From assembly GCA_937876275.1 (NCBI GenBank), contig CALFIA010000367.1:1-8697 (forward strand): a DNA stretch of 8,697 nucleotides. The letters are read 5' to 3'. Source of the stretch: an uncultured Actinomycetes bacterium. Its GTDB lineage: Bacteria > Actinomycetota > Actinomycetes > S36-B12. Positions 5,797-8,697 of this stretch are shown here, piece after piece (the stretch's first letter is position 1; every line of letters starts with the position of its first letter). Below the pieces are notes generated by a model. The model worked only from the letters and a program-made list of their open reading frames with translations. It had not been told where the DNA came from and made no database searches. Made by a program: the position numbers and the translations under genes.

Positions 5797-7401
5797 ATGA
5801 CAACGATGGACCTCCATGTCAGCCCGCTGGGGCAGGTCGAAGGCGACCTCGACGTCAAGGTGACGATCACCGACGGCGTCGTGACCAACGCATGGACAGA
5901 GGCCGCAATGTTCCGCGGCTTCGAGATCATCCTGCGCGGCAAGGATCCGCAGGCCGGGCTCATCATGACCCCGCGCATCTGCGGCATCTGCGGTGGCAGC
6001 CACCTATACAAGGCCTGCTACGCGCTCGATACGGCCTGGAAGACCCACGTGCCGCCGAACGCGACCCGCGTGCGCAATATCGCTCAGTGCACCGAGACCC
6101 TGCAGTCCATTCCTCGCTACTTCTACGCGATCATGGGCCCGGATCTCACCGCTGCGCAGTACGCCGGTGCACCCTCGTACGCCGAGGCGGCTCGCCGCTT
6201 CGCGCCGTATGTCGGCACCAGCTACCAGAAGGGCGTGACGATGTCACAGCTCCCGGTCGAGGTCTACGCGATCTTCGGCGGGCAGTGGCCGCACTCGTCC
6301 TTCATGATCCCCGGTGGCGTGATGTGCGCCCCCACCCTGTCCGACATCACCCGCAGCCACGCGATCCTCGATCACTGGGCACGCGAGTGGCTTGAAGGCG
6401 AGTGGCTCGGGTGCTCGGTGGAGCGCTACCTGCAGATCAAGACCTGGGACGACTTCCTGGCCTGGATGGACGAAAACGAGTCGCAGCACAACAGCGATCT
6501 CGCCTTCTTCTACCGCTGGTCAATGGAGATCGGCCTCAACACCTACGGCGAGGGCTACGGCAACTTCCTCGCCACGGGCACGTTCTTGAACCCCGAGATG
6601 TACGAGAACCCGACCGTCGAGGGCCGCAACGCAGCCCTGATGTCGCGCTCGGGCATCTACGCCAATGGTCAGTACTTCGACTTCGACCAGGCTCGGGTCA
6701 CCGAGGACATCACGCACTCCTTCTTCAAGGGCACCGGCACTCGCCACCCGTGGGAGGGCGTGACCGATCCGATCGATCCGGCCGATGGCGCAGCGCAGGG
6801 CAAGTACACGTGGGCCAAGGCTCCGCGCTATGACGTCCCGGGCTTGGGCTTCGTGCCGCTCGAGGTCGGCCCACTGGCTCGCCAGATCATGGCGAATCGG
6901 CCCGATGCAGGTGCTCATCAGGACTACGACCCGTTCGTGGCCGACATGATCGCCCGCATGGGCACGAACGTGCTCACCCGCGTGCTCGCTCGCATGCACG
7001 AGGCTCCGAAGTACTTCATGCAGACGAAGAAGTGGCTCTCGGAGATCGACCTGCACGCCGACTTCTACACGAAGCCGGTCGAACTGGCTGAGGGCAAGGG
7101 CTTCGGCTCCACCGAGGCTGCTCGAGGTGCACTCTCCGACTGGATCGTCATCGAGGATGGCAAAATCGCGAACTACCAGGTCATCACTCCGACCGCCTGG
7201 AACATCGGTCCGCGTGACGGCAGCGATCAACTCGGCCCAATGGAGAAGGCATTCGTGGGCACGCCAATCGAGAACCCGAACTTCCCGGTGGAGCTCGGCC
7301 AGGTCGCGCACAGTTACGACTCCTGCCTCGTGTGCACCGTTCATGCATACGATGGCAAGACCGGCAAGCAACTGGCGAAGTTCCAGATGGGTGGCGGCTG
7401 A
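5797..7401 (+). CDS. hhyL: Group 1h [NiFe] hydrogenase large subunit precursor
   Basis: The 534-residue catalytic subunit binds the NiFe(CN)2CO centre. The L1 motif RICGICGGSH is at 60-69 (C62, C65). The L2 motif is SCLVCTVH at 509-516 (C510, C513, H516). Other family blocks are VEG with E15, GGQWPH at 161-166, PGGV at 172-175, EVGPLAR at 356-362, and PTAWNIGPRD before L2. In L2 the usual DPC is DSC. After H516 an 18-residue tail (ending KFQMGGG) should be removed by the maturation peptidase once nickel is in place. The ATG is preceded by AGGAGA at 5782-5787, nine bases upstream. It splits H2 and passes electrons to HhyS. The 43-bp gap after hhyS is the only one of that size before this point in the operon and allows independent ribosome loading. 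Confidence 0.95.
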   Translation: MTTMDLHVSPLGQVEGDLDVKVTITDGVVTNAWTEAAMFRGFEIILRGKDPQAGLIMTPRICGICGGSHLYKACYALDTAWKTHVPPNATRVRNIAQCTETLQSIPRYFYAIMGPDLTAAQYAGAPSYAEAARRFAPYVGTSYQKGVTMSQLPVEVYAIFGGQWPHSSFMIPGGVMCAPTLSDITRSHAILDHWAREWLEGEWLGCSVERYLQIKTWDDFLAWMDENESQHNSDLAFFYRWSMEIGLNTYGEGYGNFLATGTFLNPEMYENPTVEGRNAALMSRSGIYANGQYFDFDQARVTEDITHSFFKGTGTRHPWEGVTDPIDPADGAAQGKYTWAKAPRYDVPGLGFVPLEVGPLARQIMANRPDAGAHQDYDPFVADMIARMGTNVLTRVLARMHEAPKYFMQTKKWLSEIDLHADFYTKPVELAEGKGFGSTEAARGALSDWIVIEDGKIANYQVITPTAWNIGPRDGSDQLGPMEKAFVGTPIENPNFPVELGQVAHSYDSCLVCTVHAYDGKTGKQLAKFQMGGG

Positions 7402-7420
7402 TCCGCCTCGCACGACCAAC

Positions 7421-7455
7421 CGGGGCCCCGGCGCACAGTGTGCGTCGGGGCCCCG
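7421..7455. terminator. Very strong 16-bp hairpin after hhyL: terminator, attenuator or mRNA stabiliser
   Basis: CGGGGCCCCG at 7421-7430 pairs with the same self-complementary decamer at 7446-7455. A G-U pair (7431/7445) follows, then CGCAC at 7432-7436 with GTGCG at 7440-7444, leaving a 3-base AGT loop. The stem is 16 pairs with no mismatch and nearly all G-C. It begins 20 bp after the hhyL stop and ends 37 bp before the peptidase start, within the 91-bp gap. No U-tract follows. It could partly stop transcription, or protect the 3' end of a structural-gene mRNA so that HhyS/HhyL are made in excess over maturation proteins. Confidence 0.65.
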
Positions 7456-7492
7456 ACTTCCCCGGCCCGCACCACTGAGACAAGGAGAGCCC

Positions 7493-8002
7493 GTGACACT
7501 GCTCCCGCCGGGTCTTGCTCCTGCGCCGACCCACACCGTTGTTGTGGGCTGCGGCAATCTGCTGCGCGGCGACGACGCCGCCGGGCCCGTGCTCATTCGG
7601 CTCCTCGCAGATCGCGAGATTCCCGAGGGCGTCCGGCTCATCGATGGCGGTACTGCTGGCATGGACGTCGCGTACGCCATGCGAGGTTCCACTCGAGCGA
7701 TCTTGATCGATGCCTCGAATATCGGTGTGGAGCCCGGCACCGTTCACCGCGTGCCCGGCGAGGAACTGCGCGATCTCACTCCCCCCGAGGGTAACCTGCA
7801 TCGCTTCCGCTGGGATCAAGCGCTGGGCTTCGCGCAGTGGCTCCTCAAGGATGAATTCCCCGAAGACGTCACCGTGTATCTCGTCGAGGGAAAATCCTTC
7901 GAACTGGGTGACGCGCTCACCCCGCCTGTGAAAGCCTCTATCGAGAGGATCGCTGACGCGATCATGGACCAACTCACAGGAGCCGGCGGTGACATCGCAT
8001 GA
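7493..8002 (+). CDS. Hydrogenase maturation peptidase (HybD/HyaD/HupD family, peptidase M52)
   Basis: The frame is open further upstream into hhyL, but the GTG at 7493 follows AAGGAG at 7482-7487 at a five-base spacing and gives a normal 169-residue M52 protein. The N-terminal glycine-rich motif VVGCGNLLRGDDAAGP is at about 17-32. By comparison with E. coli HybD, the nickel-sensing ligands would be D28, D73 (ILIDAS) and H103 (NLHRF). DGGTAGMD at 51-58 is the other family block. The enzyme recognises nickel in the large-subunit precursor and cuts the C-terminal tail after the L2 His. Its presence matches the 18-residue tail of HhyL. It follows the hairpin after hhyL, and its 3' end overlaps the next gene by 14 bp. 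It is probably specific for HhyL; no other hydrogenase is in the window. Confidence 0.9.
   Translation: MTLLPPGLAPAPTHTVVVGCGNLLRGDDAAGPVLIRLLADREIPEGVRLIDGGTAGMDVAYAMRGSTRAILIDASNIGVEPGTVHRVPGEELRDLTPPEGNLHRFRWDQALGFAQWLLKDEFPEDVTVYLVEGKSFELGDALTPPVKASIERIADAIMDQLTGAGGDIA
7978..7982 (+). promoter_or_regulatory. Ribosome binding site that selects GTG 7989
   Basis: AGGAG at 7978-7982 lies inside the end of the peptidase gene, six bases before GTG 7989 and 21 before the in-frame ATG 8004. The spacing favours GTG as the start of the 90-residue protein and implies translational coupling to the peptidase. Confidence 0.55.
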
Positions 8003-8261
8003 CATGCCCAATCGCCCTCCCGACGCGCCTTATGTCGAGGAGGCTCTCGCCGCATCGACCGATGTCGTCAATGAGTCCGGCAGGTGGGTCGTGTACCTCA
8101 ATGTCACGCTGGTCTCCGGCGGAGTCAGGCGCAAGGTCGGCGAGTATCACGATCAGCGACGAGCCGAGCACGCAGCGGTCATCATCCATCGCAATGCGAT
8201 CAGAGCCATCAAGAGACCCCCGCAGTATGACCAGTTCGGCAATCCGATCAACCGCGGTTGA
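7989..8261 (+). CDS. Small protein of unknown function in the hydrogenase operon
   Basis: The 90-residue product (85 if translation starts at ATG 8004) is not one I can name. It has no signal peptide, membrane helix or cysteine. After a proline-rich start (MPNRPPDAPYVEEALA), it shows a strand-turn-strand pattern, WVVYLNVTLVSGGVRRKVGEY at about residues 33-53. A basic helix follows (DQRRAEHAAVIIHRNAIRAIKRPP), then a short tail. The layout, paired strands then a positively charged helix, recalls small nucleic-acid or protein-binding folds such as the arm-type domain of integrases, but that likeness is only in pattern. The 14-bp overlap with the peptidase gene and good codon use argue that it is a real gene translated with it. 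It may be a maturation or assembly helper for HhyS/HhyL. An alternative frame (7999-8286) over the same bases lacks a ribosome site. Confidence 0.7.
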   Translation: MTSHDMPNRPPDAPYVEEALAASTDVVNESGRWVVYLNVTLVSGGVRRKVGEYHDQRRAEHAAVIIHRNAIRAIKRPPQYDQFGNPINRG

Positions 8262-8282
8262 CCGCATCAGAGAAGGAGCATC

Positions 8283-8697
8283 GTGACCGTCGCACGCCCC
8301 CAGCCCCTGGGAGTCCTACCCTGGCCGGCAGGCCTCCTGCTGCTGCCTGAGAGCAAGGACGCCGCGAATGTCACCGCTGACCTGATCATGGGCCGGATTC
8401 CTGCCGACTGGCCCGCGGAGCTCGAGTACCTCCGTCACGCCCTCGAGGGCAATATCGAGATGGCGGTCGACTGCCTTCCGGGAACGGATCCGATCTCGCG
8501 CTACAACCGCGCTGTTCTCGTGGGCGGCGACGGCGTCTGGGAGGCACTCGCTGCCGAGACAACGGGCGATCTGCACGCATTAGTGGAGGTGGGGGCCTTC
8601 AGCGTCGGGCTCACCAACACGCCGCCATCCGCTGAGGGCTCCACGGGTGAGATCGCCGCGATGGTTCTCAGCGCACGTGCCTCGGCCTTCCTGGAGG
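8283..8697 (+). CDS. Helical, possibly TPR-like hydrogenase-operon protein, N-terminal part
   Basis: A GTG at 8283 follows AAGGAG at 8273-8278, and the frame stays open for 138 codons to the right edge, so the C-terminus is missing. The protein starts MTVARPQPLGVLPWPAGLLLLPESKDAANVTADLIMG. The short hydrophobic run at about 11-21 is too short and proline-broken for a clear membrane helix. From about residue 46, a pattern of alanine and glycine in helices (YLRHALEGNIEMAVDCL, then DPISRYNRAVLVGG) resembles tetratricopeptide repeats, in which an RYN-type helix packs the second half. I infer a scaffold or chaperone-like role in the cytosol. Proteins of unknown function next to group 1h hydrogenases often sit at this place, but I cannot name a family. 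It is 21 bp after the previous gene and in the same operon. Confidence 0.65.
   Translation, partial: MTVARPQPLGVLPWPAGLLLLPESKDAANVTADLIMGRIPADWPAELEYLRHALEGNIEMAVDCLPGTDPISRYNRAVLVGGDGVWEALAAETTGDLHALVEVGAFSVGLTNTPPSAEGSTGEIAAMVLSARASAFLE

Noticed and set aside
6520..7740. A 406-codon open frame on the minus strand across hhyL and the peptidase gene
   Set aside because: It is opposite two clearly recognised genes and crosses the hairpin. Long antisense frames are common in GC-rich DNA because of codon bias, and the translation shows no known motif.
7999..8286. An alternative 95-codon frame over the small protein gene
   Set aside because: Ser/Arg/Met-rich with no ribosome site; the 7989 frame has AGGAG and a balanced composition.

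Overview
The window looks chromosomal and comes from a high-GC actinobacterium. This rests on the GC-rich coding sequence with many GTG starts, the tmsAB-type lipid gene pair, and an actinobacterial-type (group 1h, formerly group 5) [NiFe] hydrogenase. No transposase, integrase, tRNA, rRNA or CRISPR array is visible. I cannot name the species.

Left part (1-3016): a membrane-anchored protein of unknown function runs leftward off the window edge. Diverging from it across a gap of only 16 bp is a two-gene unit with a 4-bp ATGA overlap. It encodes an FAD-binding oxidoreductase and a cyclopropane-fatty-acid-synthase-like methyltransferase. This pair matches the TmsA/TmsB (BfaA/BfaB) system, which makes 10-methyl branched fatty acids such as 10-methylstearate in phospholipids: TmsB methylates the double bond to a methylene and TmsA reduces it.

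Intergenic region (3017-3220): 204 bp holding a 16-bp perfect palindrome that resembles a DtxR/IdeR iron box and could also fold as a terminator, a second hairpin, and a third hairpin just before the first hydrogenase-operon gene. No convincing complete -35/-10 promoter was found.

Right part (3221 to the edge): one co-directional operon in the order DUF1641 protein, hypA, hypB, small subunit (hhyS), large subunit (hhyL), M52-type maturation peptidase, a 90-residue protein of unknown function, and the start of a helical, perhaps TPR-like protein cut by the window end. Most junctions overlap by 4-14 bp or have short gaps. The exceptions are 43 bp before hhyL and 91 bp after it; the latter holds a very strong 16-bp hairpin. 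HypA and HypB insert nickel into the large subunit. The peptidase then trims the C-terminal extension so that the subunits can assemble. Group 1h enzymes are known to oxidise hydrogen at atmospheric level in air during starvation. HypC, HypD, HypE and HypF are not in the window.

The most interesting points are: a cofactor-free DUF1641 protein that may connect the soluble hydrogenase to the membrane, by analogy with DUF1641 partners of formate dehydrogenases; non-canonical iron-sulfur ligand positions in HhyS (Asn for Cys, Gln for His); the hairpin after hhyL; the iron-box-like palindrome; and two undescribed proteins downstream of the peptidase.
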